From NCBI GenBank assembly GCA_964513675.1, contig CAZEOD010000003.1:1-64000 (forward strand): a stretch of 64,000 bases of DNA. The letters run 5' to 3'. The DNA is from CALFVT01 sp964513675 (GTDB taxonomy: Bacteria > Pseudomonadota > Alphaproteobacteria > Caulobacterales > Maricaulaceae). Of this stretch, positions 36,692 to 45,847 are shown piece after piece. The notes beneath the pieces are model-generated. The model did not search any database and was not told the origin of the DNA. It was given only the letters and a program-made list of their open reading frames with translations. A program made the translations under genes and the position numbers. The first letter of the stretch is position 1. Every line of letters starts with the position of its first letter.

Positions 36692-36734
36692 GACTACGTT
36701 ATGTAGTCATATAAATAGACTACGTTATGTAGTC
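36692..36734. promoter_or_regulatory. Two identical BlaI-type operators
   Basis: The 17-bp sequence GACTACGTTATGTAGTC occurs at 36692-36708 and again at 36718-36734, 26 bp apart. Each is an inverted repeat (GACTAC/GTAGTC) of the TAC-N-GTA kind bound by BlaI proteins. They lie between blaI and the divergent LOG gene and may affect both. Confidence 0.75.
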
Positions 36735-36814
36735 AACAGCTTTTTACAAATATTATTGCCGTGTTATCACCGCTTGCCCTATAGGGCCGGGGAAGCCTTT
36801 AATGAAAGACCGCT

Positions 36815-37987
36815 ATGTATAAATCAGCCATGCTAGAAATTAATTCGCTTGATGCCTTTAAGGCGTGGATGGAAAACGGCGCGCGTCCGGCGGCGGCCCT
36901 GCAAGGGATTGATCTGCGGGACTGTTCGGAAGATTTAAAACGAACCGATTTTACGGGGTCGATCTTCCTGTCTTGTATTCTCTCCCCGCGCGGGGCGAAG
37001 GCAGTATTTCGTAGCGGCGGCTTAATTATACCCGACAGCCCGAAATTCCGCTTCCCCGCCCACCGCAGCGAGCTTTACAGCGTTGAGGAGCTTTTTAACG
37101 GCTATGACCACAGCCATTTAGACGGCTATAAATCAAGCTATGATTACGCCGTTTATATGGAATATATGCGCGACGGCGCGGTTATGAATGTGCCGCTGGA
37201 TACTGACCTCTATCGCCACTTGCACGATCATAGCATTACCAATGCGCTACATGATATATTACGCGGACGTAAAGTTGTTGCTATGATGGGCGGCCACGGC
37301 CTTGAACGGGCAAGCGGTGTCTATCGCAGCATCGCGCGATTATCCCGCGAGCTGACCCGCAAAGGGTTTTTAATGGCGAGCGGCGGCGGCCCCGGCGCAA
37401 TGGAGGCCACCCATTTAGGCGCTTATTTCGCGGCGCGGCCCGAGAGCGATCTTGATACGGCTTTGGACATGTTAAGCCCGCGCCCTGATGGCGGGATGCC
37501 AGAGAAAGAATATAAAGATCCCGACTGGCTGCACCGCGCCATGAGTGTTCGCGAGCGCTTCCCGATTGGACCAAAGGATAAAGACGCCTGTATGAGCATC
37601 GGTATTCCGACATGGTTTTACGGCCATGAGCCGCCTGCGCCCTTCGCCACCCATATTGCGAAATATTTTGCTAATTCCATTCGTGAAGATGGGCTGTTAC
37701 TTATCGCTCATTACGGCGTGATATTTGCCCCCGGCAGCGCCGGAACGCGCCAAGAAATTTTTCAAGACGCGGCGCAAAATCATTACCGCAGCGCCGGCTT
37801 CCCCTCGCCCATGGTATTTTTTGGCAAAGATTATTGGACGGGCAAAAGCGATCACCGCTATTCTTTCCCCGTTTGGCAACTCGTTACGGAAACAGCCGGC
37901 GCGCATTACCGCCCGCTTATGCATTTAACCGATGACGAAAGTGAAATCATCACCATCATTCAAGACTTTGCGCCCCCACAAAGCTAG
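36815..37987 (+). CDS. LOG-family (lysine decarboxylase-like Rossmann) nucleotide-binding protein
   Basis: A 390-residue protein. Residues ~1-140 are an extension without a family I recognise. The Rossmann part follows: VVAMMGGHGLERASGVYRSIARLSRELTRKG, then ASGGGPGAMEATHLGAYFA and PGSAGTRQEIFQDAAQNHY, which correspond to the GGGxGxM and PGGxGTxxE motifs of LOG phosphoribohydrolases, with Ser-Ala in place of Gly-x in the second. The catalytic Arg/Glu pattern (GTRQE) is kept. A role in cleaving nucleotide 5'-monophosphates is possible but the long form is not the plant-like LOG. It is divergent from blaI. Confidence 0.7.
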   Translation: MYKSAMLEINSLDAFKAWMENGARPAAALQGIDLRDCSEDLKRTDFTGSIFLSCILSPRGAKAVFRSGGLIIPDSPKFRFPAHRSELYSVEELFNGYDHSHLDGYKSSYDYAVYMEYMRDGAVMNVPLDTDLYRHLHDHSITNALHDILRGRKVVAMMGGHGLERASGVYRSIARLSRELTRKGFLMASGGGPGAMEATHLGAYFAARPESDLDTALDMLSPRPDGGMPEKEYKDPDWLHRAMSVRERFPIGPKDKDACMSIGIPTWFYGHEPPAPFATHIAKYFANSIREDGLLLIAHYGVIFAPGSAGTRQEIFQDAAQNHYRSAGFPSPMVFFGKDYWTGKSDHRYSFPVWQLVTETAGAHYRPLMHLTDDESEIITIIQDFAPPQS

Positions 37988-38030
37988 GGTGCAGTCTTGG
38001 GGTGCAATCTTGAGCGGATTTAAGGCGCAT

Positions 38031-38057
38031 AAAAAAAAGCGCCGCAAAGGGCGCTTT
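38031..38057 (-). terminator. Terminator of gcrA
   Basis: Leftward reading gives the stem AAGCGCC/GGCGCTT (38037-38043 with 38050-38056) followed by an eight-base T-run (seen as A's at 38031-38038 on the + strand). It may also stop transcripts of the LOG gene. Confidence 0.75.
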
Positions 38058-38082
38058 ATCATATCGTGTTATCCGTCTGCGC

Positions 38083-38637
38083 CTAAGCGCGCGGGAGATA
38101 TTTATTACGCGGGCGCATCGGCAAGGCTTTCGGCCCTTCACCACGGCGGCGGCTTGGCTGATAAGCGACTTGGCAATGGGCGGCGCAATAAGGCTCGCTC
38201 TCTTTGACCTTGCGGCCGCAAAAGCGAAAATCATCATCGCCCGGATCGCCAATCGGCCATTTGCACATATGATCGCGGATCGTTAAAATCGTGGCAAATT
38301 CACCGTTCGGTAAAGGCTTAGCTTCGACCGGTGCGGGAAGCGGCGTATCAAGCGTGGCAGAGCGAATTTTCGGGATAGACGGTGTTTTTGGCTTCGCCCT
38401 GACCCTGGGTTTGGCAGTAGCGGCGGCCGCAGCCGTTGCTCTCGGGGCGGCGGGTTTCGCCGCGCGGCGCGTTGCAGGACGAGACGGCTTCGCGCGGCCT
38501 GATAATCCCAAGCGGTGAACCTTGCCAATGACGGCATTACGGGTCACGCCGCCAAGCTGCTTGGCAATTTGACTGGCGCTGAGGCCGTCGGCCCATAACT
38601 TTGTTAAAATTTCTACGCGGTCTTCGGTCCAAGCCAT
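38083..38637 (-). CDS. gcrA: Cell-cycle regulator GcrA
   Basis: A 184-residue protein with the GcrA N-terminus MAWTEDRVEILTKLWADGLS, ASQIAKQLGGVTRNAVIGKV and HRLGLSGRA. In Caulobacter this HTH region binds sigma70-RNA polymerase and methylated GANTC DNA. An Ala/Pro/Arg-rich linker follows, then a C-terminal domain with four conserved Cys/His-like positions (CKWPIGDPGDDDFRFCG, YCAAHCQVAY). GcrA is limited to alphaproteobacteria and works with the CcrM methylase. Its gene ends at a clear terminator. Confidence 0.93.
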   Translation of the reverse strand: MAWTEDRVEILTKLWADGLSASQIAKQLGGVTRNAVIGKVHRLGLSGRAKPSRPATRRAAKPAAPRATAAAAATAKPRVRAKPKTPSIPKIRSATLDTPLPAPVEAKPLPNGEFATILTIRDHMCKWPIGDPGDDDFRFCGRKVKESEPYCAAHCQVAYQPSRRRGEGPKALPMRPRNKYLPRA

Positions 38638-38956
38638 AATCTACTCTTTAATAAGAGCCGCCAGCGTCAAAACCTAGCCAGCAGCATAATTGCTTTCCGG
38701 TGAGTCCCCGAACTCACGCTTCGTGATCCTTTTGTAAAGATAATGTTAAGAACCACAAGATGATGTTTCGATATATCCACAGTTTACTAGATATTGTGGC
38801 TTTTAAGACTCATATCACGCACCGCCCTGAGGCATATGCAGTCTTATCGCGGCAAAAAATCATGCGCGATTTTCCGCCTTTAGGATTGCCCCGCCGCGCG
38901 GGCTTATGATAGGGACTATTTTTGCGCGGCGCTCGCGCATATCAAGGATGCGCCTT
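38638..38956. other. Upstream region of gcrA and of the ABC-2 permease gene
   Basis: No ORF is convincing here. Two GANTC sites are present (GAGTC at 38702-38706 and GACTC at 38807-38811), the recognition site of CcrM-type methylases. TATCCACA at 38774-38781 resembles a DnaA box. Both are plausible inputs to gcrA, which DnaA activates in Caulobacter; the link here is inference. Confidence 0.45.
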
Positions 38957-39763
38957 ATGGCCAAGACATCACCAACGCCGCCGTCTATTCGTGAATTTGG
39001 ACGGTTTAATGGCCTCGGCTTATGGACGCTTTATACCAAAGAAGTGCGCCGCTTTATGCGCGTTGCGCCGCAAACCATTTTAGCGCCTATTGTCTCTAAT
39101 TTGCTTTACATGACCGTATTTGTGCTGGCCTTTGCCGAGCAGCGCGGGGATGGTAGCCCCGAGTTTGTCGCCTTTCTGGCCCCCGGTCTGGTTATGCTCG
39201 GCATCTTGAATAATGCCTCCGCCAATAGCTCCTCTTCGATTATGACGGGAAAGCTTATGGGCGCGATTAATGATGTGCTCATGCCGCCGCTTTCTTATTT
39301 AGAACTCGCGCTTGGCTATATTGGCGGCTCGGTGACGCGGGGGCTGATGGTCGCTTTTTTCACCGCGATGGCCCTTTCTTTATTCGCGCCTATGACCCCT
39401 AAAGTGATCTGGCCGATTTTATATTTTAGCGTTTCTGCGGCGATGATGCTGGGTATGATTGGAATTTTATCCGGCATCTGGGCCGAGAAATTTGACCAAT
39501 TAGCTGTTGTAAATCAATTTATTATCTTGCCGCTGTCTTTCCTGTCGGGAACATTTTATCATATTGATATTCTGCCCGAGCTGTTTCGCAATATCTCACT
39601 GGCCAATCCGCTATTTTACCTGATTGACGGCTTTCGCTACGGCTTTATCGGAACGGCCGACGGGGATATTATGATCGGCGTGATTTACACGCTATTGCTG
39701 AATATGGTTCTATTTATCATTTGCTTGCGGGTGTTGAAATCCGGCTGGCGTCTTAAAGCTTAG
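38957..39763 (+). CDS. ABC-2 type transporter permease
   Basis: I use ATG 38957, which has AAGGA 8 nt upstream and gives 268 residues. Six membrane helices and the ABC-2 signature (PLSFLSGTFYHIDILPELFRNISLANPLFYLIDGFRYGF) place it with NodJ/YadH-like export permeases. The N-terminal amphipathic LWTLYTKEVRRFMRV is typical. No ATP-binding partner gene is adjacent, so the ATPase must be encoded elsewhere. It lies 11 bp before argD. Confidence 0.85.
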   Translation: MAKTSPTPPSIREFGRFNGLGLWTLYTKEVRRFMRVAPQTILAPIVSNLLYMTVFVLAFAEQRGDGSPEFVAFLAPGLVMLGILNNASANSSSSIMTGKLMGAINDVLMPPLSYLELALGYIGGSVTRGLMVAFFTAMALSLFAPMTPKVIWPILYFSVSAAMMLGMIGILSGIWAEKFDQLAVVNQFIILPLSFLSGTFYHIDILPELFRNISLANPLFYLIDGFRYGFIGTADGDIMIGVIYTLLLNMVLFIICLRVLKSGWRLKA

Positions 39764-39774
39764 AGGAGGCTGAC

Positions 39775-40977
39775 ATGGCCACAGGAGATCATCTCTACGA
39801 TTGTTACAAGCCGCCCGCACAAGAATTTGTGCGCGGCGAGGGGGCCTATCTTTATACGAAAGACGGCGATAAATATCTCGATTTTATTGCCGGCATTGCT
39901 GTGACATGTCTTGGGCATAACCATCCGGCCCTTGTCAAAGCGGTGAAAGATCAAGCCGATGAGCTGTGGCATTTATCAAATATGTTTCGCATTAAAGGCC
40001 AATATGAATTGGCTGATAAATATTGCGGCGCTCTGCCCTTTGCCGATAAAGTCTTTTTTACCAATTCCGGCGCAGAAGCCCTAGAATGTGCGATGAAAAC
40101 CGCGCGGCGTTATCAGCATGACCGCGGCCATCCCGAACGCTATGATATCATCACCTTCCAAGGCGCTTTTCATGGCCGAACCTTTGCCACCATTACCGCC
40201 GGCGGCAACCCGAAATATGTCAAAGGCTTTGGCCCGAAAATGCCGGGCTTTATTAATCTGCCCTTTGGCGATCATACGGCGCTAGAGGCGGCGATTACGC
40301 CGCAAACAGCCGCCATACTCGTTGAACCAGTTCAAGGCGAGGGCGGCTTACGTCCGCTTCCCGATGTTTGCCTGCGCGGCCTCAGAGAGCTTTGTGATGA
40401 AAAAGGCCTCGTGCTGATATATGACGAAGTGCAATGCGGCGCAGGCCGGACGGGTAAGCTTTTTGCCCATCAATGGGCCGACGGCGCAGAGCCAGATATC
40501 ATGGCGGTCGCCAAAGGCGTTGGCGGCGGCTTCCCCTTTGGGGCCTGTATCGCCAGCCAAGAGACCGCGCAATATATGGTGCCGGGCACACATGGCTCGA
40601 CATATGGCGGTAATCCCATGGCCATGGCCGCCGGTAATGCCGTATTTGACATTATATCGACCGATGCGTTTTTGGACAATGTCTTGAAAATGTCCAATAT
40701 GCTGAAACAACAATTTGAAGGCCTGAAAGACCGTTATCCCGATGTCGTGGATGAAATTCGCGGCAAAGGCTTATTAATCGGTATGAAGCTGAAAAAAGAT
40801 GTTCTGCCCATCCGCGCCGCTATGCTAGAAAAAGGCCTTCTAGCGGGGAGCGCGGGCGATAATGTCCTGCGTATGGCTCCGCCGCTTATCATTGATGAAA
40901 GCCATATCCATGAAGCCGTGAACATCCTCGAAGATTGTTTCAAAGCCGCGCAAACCGCGCCGGATATCGGCGCTTAA
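39775..40977 (+). CDS. argD: Acetylornithine aminotransferase
   Basis: A PLP-dependent class III aminotransferase of arginine synthesis (also able to act on succinyl-diaminopimelate in some bacteria). The 400-residue protein has GAYLYTKDGDKYLDFIAGIAV, NSGAEALECAMKTARRY, FHGRTFATITA, the EPVQGEGG and YDEVQCGAGRTGKLFAHQ motifs, and the PLP-lysine in MAVAKGVGGGFPFG. A GAGGAGG ribosome-binding site precedes it. It leads argD-argF, with hslO further on, an order common in alphaproteobacteria. Confidence 0.95.
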   Translation: MATGDHLYDCYKPPAQEFVRGEGAYLYTKDGDKYLDFIAGIAVTCLGHNHPALVKAVKDQADELWHLSNMFRIKGQYELADKYCGALPFADKVFFTNSGAEALECAMKTARRYQHDRGHPERYDIITFQGAFHGRTFATITAGGNPKYVKGFGPKMPGFINLPFGDHTALEAAITPQTAAILVEPVQGEGGLRPLPDVCLRGLRELCDEKGLVLIYDEVQCGAGRTGKLFAHQWADGAEPDIMAVAKGVGGGFPFGACIASQETAQYMVPGTHGSTYGGNPMAMAAGNAVFDIISTDAFLDNVLKMSNMLKQQFEGLKDRYPDVVDEIRGKGLLIGMKLKKDVLPIRAAMLEKGLLAGSAGDNVLRMAPPLIIDESHIHEAVNILEDCFKAAQTAPDIGA

Positions 40978-41000
40978 CTGGCCTTATAAAAAGACATAAT

Positions 41001-41924
41001 ATGCCCCGTCATTTCCTAAACCTTTTAGACATTCCCGCCAGCGAGCTTCGCGCTATTTTAGATGAAGCCCACCGCATGAAAACGGCGCGGCTCGGCCTAT
41101 TGAAAGGGCGTGTTGATGCCGATGCGCCGTTTCAAGGCGAAACATTGGCGCTTATTTTTGAGAAATCCAGCACCCGCACGCGCTTTAGCTTTGACATGGG
41201 CATGCATCAACTCGGCGGGCGCTCGATTACGGCCACAGCCAATGATATGCAAATCGGGCGAGGCGAAACAACCGAAGATACCGCCAAAGTTCTTTCGCGT
41301 TTTGTCGACGGCATTATGCTGCGCGCCAATCGCCATGACACATTGCTCGCCCTTGCGAAACATGCCGATATTCCCGTGATTAACGGGCTGACCGATTACA
41401 ATCACCCTTGCCAAATCATGGCCGATCTTCAAACCCTTGAAGAAAAAGGCGGACAGCTCTCTGATATGTCCCTCACATGGGTAGGCGATGGGAATAATGT
41501 CGCCGTTAGCTTTATCAATGCCGCCGCGAAATTCGGATTTAAACTGCGGCTGTCATGCCCTGATGGCTATGAGGTGGCGGATAATATTCTGGCCACCGCC
41601 CGCGCACAAGGCGCGCAGATTGTAACGCTCGCGAATCCGCTAGAAGCGGCTGAGAATACGGATGTTGTCATCGCGGATACATTTGTATCTATGGGGGATG
41701 AAGACGCTGAGGCCCGGCTGAAAGAGCTGATGCCCTATCAAGTCACAGACGCGGTCATGGCCGCCGCCGCAAAAGACGCTATTTTCCTTCATTGCTTACC
41801 CGCCCACCGCGGCGAAGAAGTTGCCGATAGCGTCATAGACGGCCCGCAATCTGCTGTATTTGACGAAGCCGAAAACCGCCTCCACGCCCAAAAAGCTGTC
41901 ATCCGCTGGTGCTTTGACGTTTAA
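41001..41924 (+). CDS. argF: Ornithine carbamoyltransferase
   Basis: Makes citrulline from ornithine and carbamoyl phosphate. I use ATG 41001 (MPRHFLNLLDIPASELRAIL), 307 residues. The carbamoyl-phosphate motif STRTRF is in FEKSSTRTRFSFDMG; NGLTDYNHPCQIMADLQT and the ornithine-binding FLHCLPAHRGEEV follow. It lies 23 bp after argD. Confidence 0.95.
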   Translation: MPRHFLNLLDIPASELRAILDEAHRMKTARLGLLKGRVDADAPFQGETLALIFEKSSTRTRFSFDMGMHQLGGRSITATANDMQIGRGETTEDTAKVLSRFVDGIMLRANRHDTLLALAKHADIPVINGLTDYNHPCQIMADLQTLEEKGGQLSDMSLTWVGDGNNVAVSFINAAAKFGFKLRLSCPDGYEVADNILATARAQGAQIVTLANPLEAAENTDVVIADTFVSMGDEDAEARLKELMPYQVTDAVMAAAAKDAIFLHCLPAHRGEEVADSVIDGPQSAVFDEAENRLHAQKAVIRWCFDV

Positions 41925-42077
41925 CGCTTTGAGGGGCTGGGCGGGGGCCATCTTGCTGTTTTGCGGCTATCTTGTGATGAAGCTGGCGAAGCTATTTATG
42001 ACCATAGACATTTTCATCATTATAGACAGGCCGTTTCAAAACCGATAAAGCGGCTATGAACAGGGGCAGGGGCCATA

Positions 42078-42497
42078 ATGTCACATGTAAATTCAGGCTT
42101 ACAAAAGGCCGGCTGCATATCCTTATGCGCCAAAGCCGAGCAAAATGAGATGGATGTCATCCATGATTTCATAAAAAATATGGGCGTGAAAAAAGCCCGT
42201 ATTGTTAAAACAGAAATATTTGAAGCCCCGCCGCAAGCTGTTTTAACTTTAACGCCTGTTAACGCCCCTTCGCGTCATGCACCCAAATCCCGAACAGCGG
42301 CCCGCCTCGCTGTAAGCCCCTCTCATCACCTAAGGCTCTGGGCCGAAAAACAACCGCATAATCAAGAGGGCCATGCGGCCAATCATCAGGCAGGTTTCAA
42401 TTTTTTTTATAGTCTGGAAGCCATCACGCCGCCGAAAAAATCTTTTAAAACCTATCTCCATAAAGGCTTTGAAAAAATCGCGGCCCTTTATTTATAA
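42078..42497 (+). CDS. Hypothetical protein
   Basis: A 139-residue ORF between argF and hslO starting MSHVNSGLQKAGCISLCAKA. There is no signal peptide or membrane segment. It is basic, with a central Pro/Ser/His-rich part and helical ends. A purine-rich stretch precedes the ATG at 42078 but spacing is not ideal. I do not recognise it, and coding is uncertain. Confidence 0.35.
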   Translation: MSHVNSGLQKAGCISLCAKAEQNEMDVIHDFIKNMGVKKARIVKTEIFEAPPQAVLTLTPVNAPSRHAPKSRTAARLAVSPSHHLRLWAEKQPHNQEGHAANHQAGFNFFYSLEAITPPKKSFKTYLHKGFEKIAALYL

Positions 42498-42867
42498 CCG
42501 CGCAACCTATAAAACTATCAGATAAATCCACGCCCGCGGCTTTCGCCCTAATCTTAATCTTGTTCCGCTCATGGACAGGCAAGCGTACGTTGGCTGGCTG
42601 AGCGGGCCGGCATGTGTGTGATACGGGCCAGGGTCACGACTTGGCCGCGTCGCGCCGTACTTTAGTCAGATGGGATAGATCCATTCCTGTCCTGAACTGC
42701 GAAAAATCATGTCGCCGTGCGGCGCTGGCCATACGAAACTAAAAACATATTGGTATCCAGTATGGATATGCGCCGCACGGATTGTCCTTTCAGCGCGCTG
42801 CTTATGCGGCGCGGCCTATTCGCCTGCGCGCGGCTGCCGCCCCGCCCCGCCCCTAAAGGATTTTATT
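42498..42867. ncRNA. Structured intergenic stretch, candidate non-coding RNA or leader
   Basis: This 370-bp stretch holds no convincing gene. It contains a long hairpin: CCGTGCGGCGC (42715-42725) pairs perfectly with GCGCCGCACGG (42770-42780), and inside it CCATAC (42729-42734) pairs with GTATGG (42760-42765), leaving an asymmetric internal loop and a 25-nt apical loop. A smaller hairpin (42626-42630 with 42642-42646) lies upstream. It may be a small RNA or the leader of the following 61-residue gene. It matches no RNA family that I can name. Confidence 0.4.
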
Positions 42868-43053
42868 ATGGCTCGACCCGCAAGACATCAAAACGGCGCT
42901 TATACACGCTATGAAGATTTACCCCCGCCTAGCCCCGAAGATAAAGAGCTTTTTATCGCGCGGCTGCTGAAAACCTATACCCAGATTAATGAGCGCAGCG
43001 CCGCCCAGCGTCGCGCTAAGCTGCTAAGCTGGGCCGATTGGGCCCCGAAATAA
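42868..43053 (+). CDS. Small hypothetical protein
   Basis: A 61-residue ORF with AAAGGA 7 nt before ATG 42868. It reads MARPARHQNGAYTRYEDLPP and continues with a helical charged segment (PSPEDKELFIARLLKTYTQI...RRAKLLSWADWAPK). It has no membrane segment. The good ribosome-binding site and coherent composition favour a real gene. The function is not known. The frame extends further upstream, but that part is the structured hairpin. Confidence 0.55.
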   Translation: MARPARHQNGAYTRYEDLPPPSPEDKELFIARLLKTYTQINERSAAQRRAKLLSWADWAPK

Positions 43054-43079
43054 ACCCGCGCGGGCGGCTTAAGGCCAGC

Positions 43080-43134
43080 GGCGTCATGATAATGAGGCGG
43101 CTTTAACTAGGGGGCGTCATGATAATCAGGCGGC
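43080..43134. repeat. Direct repeat of 22 bp upstream of hslO
   Basis: Copies at 43080-43101 and 43113-43134 differ at one base (GGCGTCATGATAAT[G/C]AGGCGGC) and are offset by 33 bp. They lie between the small gene and hslO and could be regulatory or a simple duplication. Confidence 0.7.
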
Positions 43135-43177
43135 AATGGGCTTGCAATTCGGCCGATCATGCCCCACATGCGCGGGC

Positions 43178-44110
43178 ATGACAGATATAACCGATCAAAC
43201 ACCGCAGACTCCGCGTGATGCCCTAAACGGCAACCATGTTTCGATTTTCCAAATCGACCAACAAGCCGTGCGCGGACGGGCCGTAAATCTGGGCAGCGCG
43301 CTAAATCAAGCCCTCGGCCAAGACCGCTATCCGCCGCGCGTCGCCCAGCTTTTGGGTGAAGCCATGATGATTTCGGCCTTGGTCGCCAGCGCTCTGAAGT
43401 TTAAAGGCCGGCTCTTGGTGCAATGTATGGGCAGTAATGAGGGCGCAGTGTCCCTGCTGGTCGCCGATTGCACCACCGATGGTCATTTGCGCGGCTATGC
43501 GCGCTATGATGAGGATATGCTGCGCCAAATAGAGCTAGACACGCGCAATCCCGGCGCGAAAGCCCTTTTTGGCGTCGGTACATTTTCAATGACGATCGAT
43601 CAAGGGCCGGATATGGATCAATATCAAGGCCTCTCTGCGATTGAAGGGCATGATCTATCCGATTGCGCCGAGCATTATTTTGCGCAAAGCGAGCAAATTC
43701 CAACCCGCCTAAAGCTCGCCTGTGGGCAGTTACAACATCAAGGCGAAGCCCCGACATGGCGCGGCGGCGGGATGATGATTCAAAAAATAGCCGATGACGC
43801 AGCCCGCGAAGATACGGGCGCAGATTGGACAACCGCTCAGGCTTTATTTGAAACTATTAATGATGCCGAGCTTTTGGATCCGGATGTATCGCAAAATACA
43901 TTGCTCTACCGGCTTTTCCATGAAGATGGGGTGCGGGTGGTTGAAACTAAAGATATTCAGGCGAAGTGTTCCTGCTCTAAAACGCGGCTTGAAAATACGC
44001 TGAAATCATTTGGACGTGAACAGATTGAGGACATGGCCAAGGATGGCTTCATTGAGGCAAATTGCGAATTTTGCGCCGTGACTTACCGCTTTGATATTGC
44101 GGCGCTTTAA
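43178..44110 (+). CDS. hslO: Redox-regulated chaperone Hsp33
   Basis: A cytosolic holdase chaperone activated by oxidation. I use ATG 43178 (MTDITDQTPQTPRDAL), 310 residues; an upstream ATG at 43136 adds an unlikely Cys-containing extension. The C-terminal zinc switch is complete: KCSCSKTRLE and ANCEFCAVTYRF give CxC and CxxC. Domain 1 carries GRLLVQCMGSNEGAVSLLVADC. It ends in a 4-nt convergent overlap with trkH. Confidence 0.92.
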   Translation: MTDITDQTPQTPRDALNGNHVSIFQIDQQAVRGRAVNLGSALNQALGQDRYPPRVAQLLGEAMMISALVASALKFKGRLLVQCMGSNEGAVSLLVADCTTDGHLRGYARYDEDMLRQIELDTRNPGAKALFGVGTFSMTIDQGPDMDQYQGLSAIEGHDLSDCAEHYFAQSEQIPTRLKLACGQLQHQGEAPTWRGGGMMIQKIADDAAREDTGADWTTAQALFETINDAELLDPDVSQNTLLYRLFHEDGVRVVETKDIQAKCSCSKTRLENTLKSFGREQIEDMAKDGFIEANCEFCAVTYRFDIAAL

Positions 44111-45558
44111 GCCCGCCAAAAAGACGGCATAAGCACAACTAGCGCCGTCACAATCTCAAGCCGGCCCACAATCATCGCGGCCATTAGCACCCATTTTGCA
44201 GGGCTGGAGAGGTCTTGATATGTCCCCGCGGGGCCAATCGTCTCGCCGAGGCCCGGCCCGACATTCGCCACCGCGCTCCCCGCGCCTGACCACGCCGTAA
44301 GCGTATCAAGGCCAAGTAAGGATAATAAAATCGCGGTCACAGCAAAGGTCAGGAAGAAAACAAAGAAATAGCCCATGACCGAATATAAAACACTCGGATG
44401 CAGCGGTCTTCCTGCATATTTAAGCGGCGCAATAGAATTGGGCTGCGGCATTTTAAATAAATAAGCTTTCAGCCCCGCAAGAGCAACTTGGTAGCGGAAA
44501 ATTTTAATCGAACAGGCCGTTGATCCCGCGCAGCCGCCAATGAACATAAAGACAAAGAAACAGGCCACAGCGAAAGGTCCCCATTGCCCATAATCCGCCG
44601 TTGCATATCCCGTCCCCGTGACAATAGAAATCACATTAAACGCCGCGAGGCGCAAAGCGCGGCTTTGAGTCAGCTCGGAGTGGCCCCACAGATAAATCGT
44701 CACCAGCGCAATCAAAGCCGCCATAACGCCGATAAAGGCCCGCACTTGAGGGTCTTTAAACGGGGCGGTGAACGTCTGGTTCTGCGCCATAATCATATAG
44801 ATACCAAAGGGCATGGCACCGGCCATCATAAACACCATACAGACTATATCCGCGCCGTCATCCATAAAGCCCCCCATCGACGCATCAGACGTCGAATAGC
44901 CGCCCGTCGCCAAGGTTGTCATCGCATGAGCCGCCGCGTCAAACCCGTTCATCCCGGTCATCATATAGCCGCCCAGACAGAGCAAAGTCAGCGCCAGATA
45001 AATACCGGAAATCCACGCCGCAATACTCGCCGCTTGCGGCAAAAGCTTCTCGCCCATATCAGAGCTTTCCAGCCGAAAGAGCTGCATCCCGCCAACTTTC
45101 AACATCGGCAACACCGCCATCGCCGTGACAATAATACCAATGCCGCCAATCCACTGCAAAATCGCGCGCCAAAGCAAAATGCCCTTGGGCAGATCATCCA
45201 GCCCCGTCAGAACGGTCGCGCCTGTTGTCGTAATTCCGCTGGTCGCCTCAAACAAAGCATCCGTCAGCCCCATTTTCATCGGCGACATAATGAACGGAAG
45301 TGCCGAAAAGGCAGAGAGCGCCAACCATGATAAAACGGTTAGCAAAAAGGCCCCCCGTGAGCGTAAATCAGGTGAGGGGGTATAATTAATCAGCGCCAGC
45401 ACAGCGCCGAATAATAAGGTCAAAGCCCCTGATATGGCAAAGGTTTGCCATGAGCGGTCATCATAAGCCAAATCAACAGCCATAGGCGCAAACATAGCTG
45501 CGCCAAGGGCCGCAATCATAAGGCCAACAACAAAATATACCGGACGGAGGTCAGACAT
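44107..45558 (-). CDS. trkH: Trk potassium uptake membrane subunit
   Basis: A K+ channel-like transporter of the TrkH/KtrB family. ATG 45558 (MSDLRPVYFVVGL) gives 483 residues. Four pore repeats are visible through their selectivity loops: FEATSGITTTGATVL, AMTTLATGGYSTSDASMG, NVISIVTGTGYATADYGQW and SGAGSAVANVGPGLGETIG. The GGCAGST loop precedes the third/fourth repeat region. TrkA, its usual cytoplasmic partner, is not in the window. Confidence 0.94.
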   Translation of the reverse strand: MSDLRPVYFVVGLMIAALGAAMFAPMAVDLAYDDRSWQTFAISGALTLLFGAVLALINYTPSPDLRSRGAFLLTVLSWLALSAFSALPFIMSPMKMGLTDALFEATSGITTTGATVLTGLDDLPKGILLWRAILQWIGGIGIIVTAMAVLPMLKVGGMQLFRLESSDMGEKLLPQAASIAAWISGIYLALTLLCLGGYMMTGMNGFDAAAHAMTTLATGGYSTSDASMGGFMDDGADIVCMVFMMAGAMPFGIYMIMAQNQTFTAPFKDPQVRAFIGVMAALIALVTIYLWGHSELTQSRALRLAAFNVISIVTGTGYATADYGQWGPFAVACFFVFMFIGGCAGSTACSIKIFRYQVALAGLKAYLFKMPQPNSIAPLKYAGRPLHPSVLYSVMGYFFVFFLTFAVTAILLSLLGLDTLTAWSGAGSAVANVGPGLGETIGPAGTYQDLSSPAKWVLMAAMIVGRLEIVTALVVLMPSFWRA

Positions 45559-45847
45559 AATCAAGACTTATAGAGCTTTCACAAAAATGCAAAGACAAGA
45601 AATACAAAGCCCGCTTAGGATATCTAGGCCCAAAGACCCTCATATTTCAGGCCCCGAGTCTTGCAGCTGCGCGGCCTGTAAAAAACGCGGATTTTAGCGC
45701 GGCATGACACCCCGTCCGTAGCAGTAACCGAATAATAACTTAAGTTTGATACGACAAGCTATGAATTCTACACGCAGCGATATGATTGCTCACAATGATG
45801 GGGCCACTTGGATCAATAGGTCTTTAAAAGATAATTGGCGGATAAAT

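Noticed and set aside
44584..45330. 248-residue rightward ORF opposite trkH
   Set aside because: It is antisense to a well-supported potassium transporter and has the His/Arg/Gln-rich composition typical of a shadow frame.
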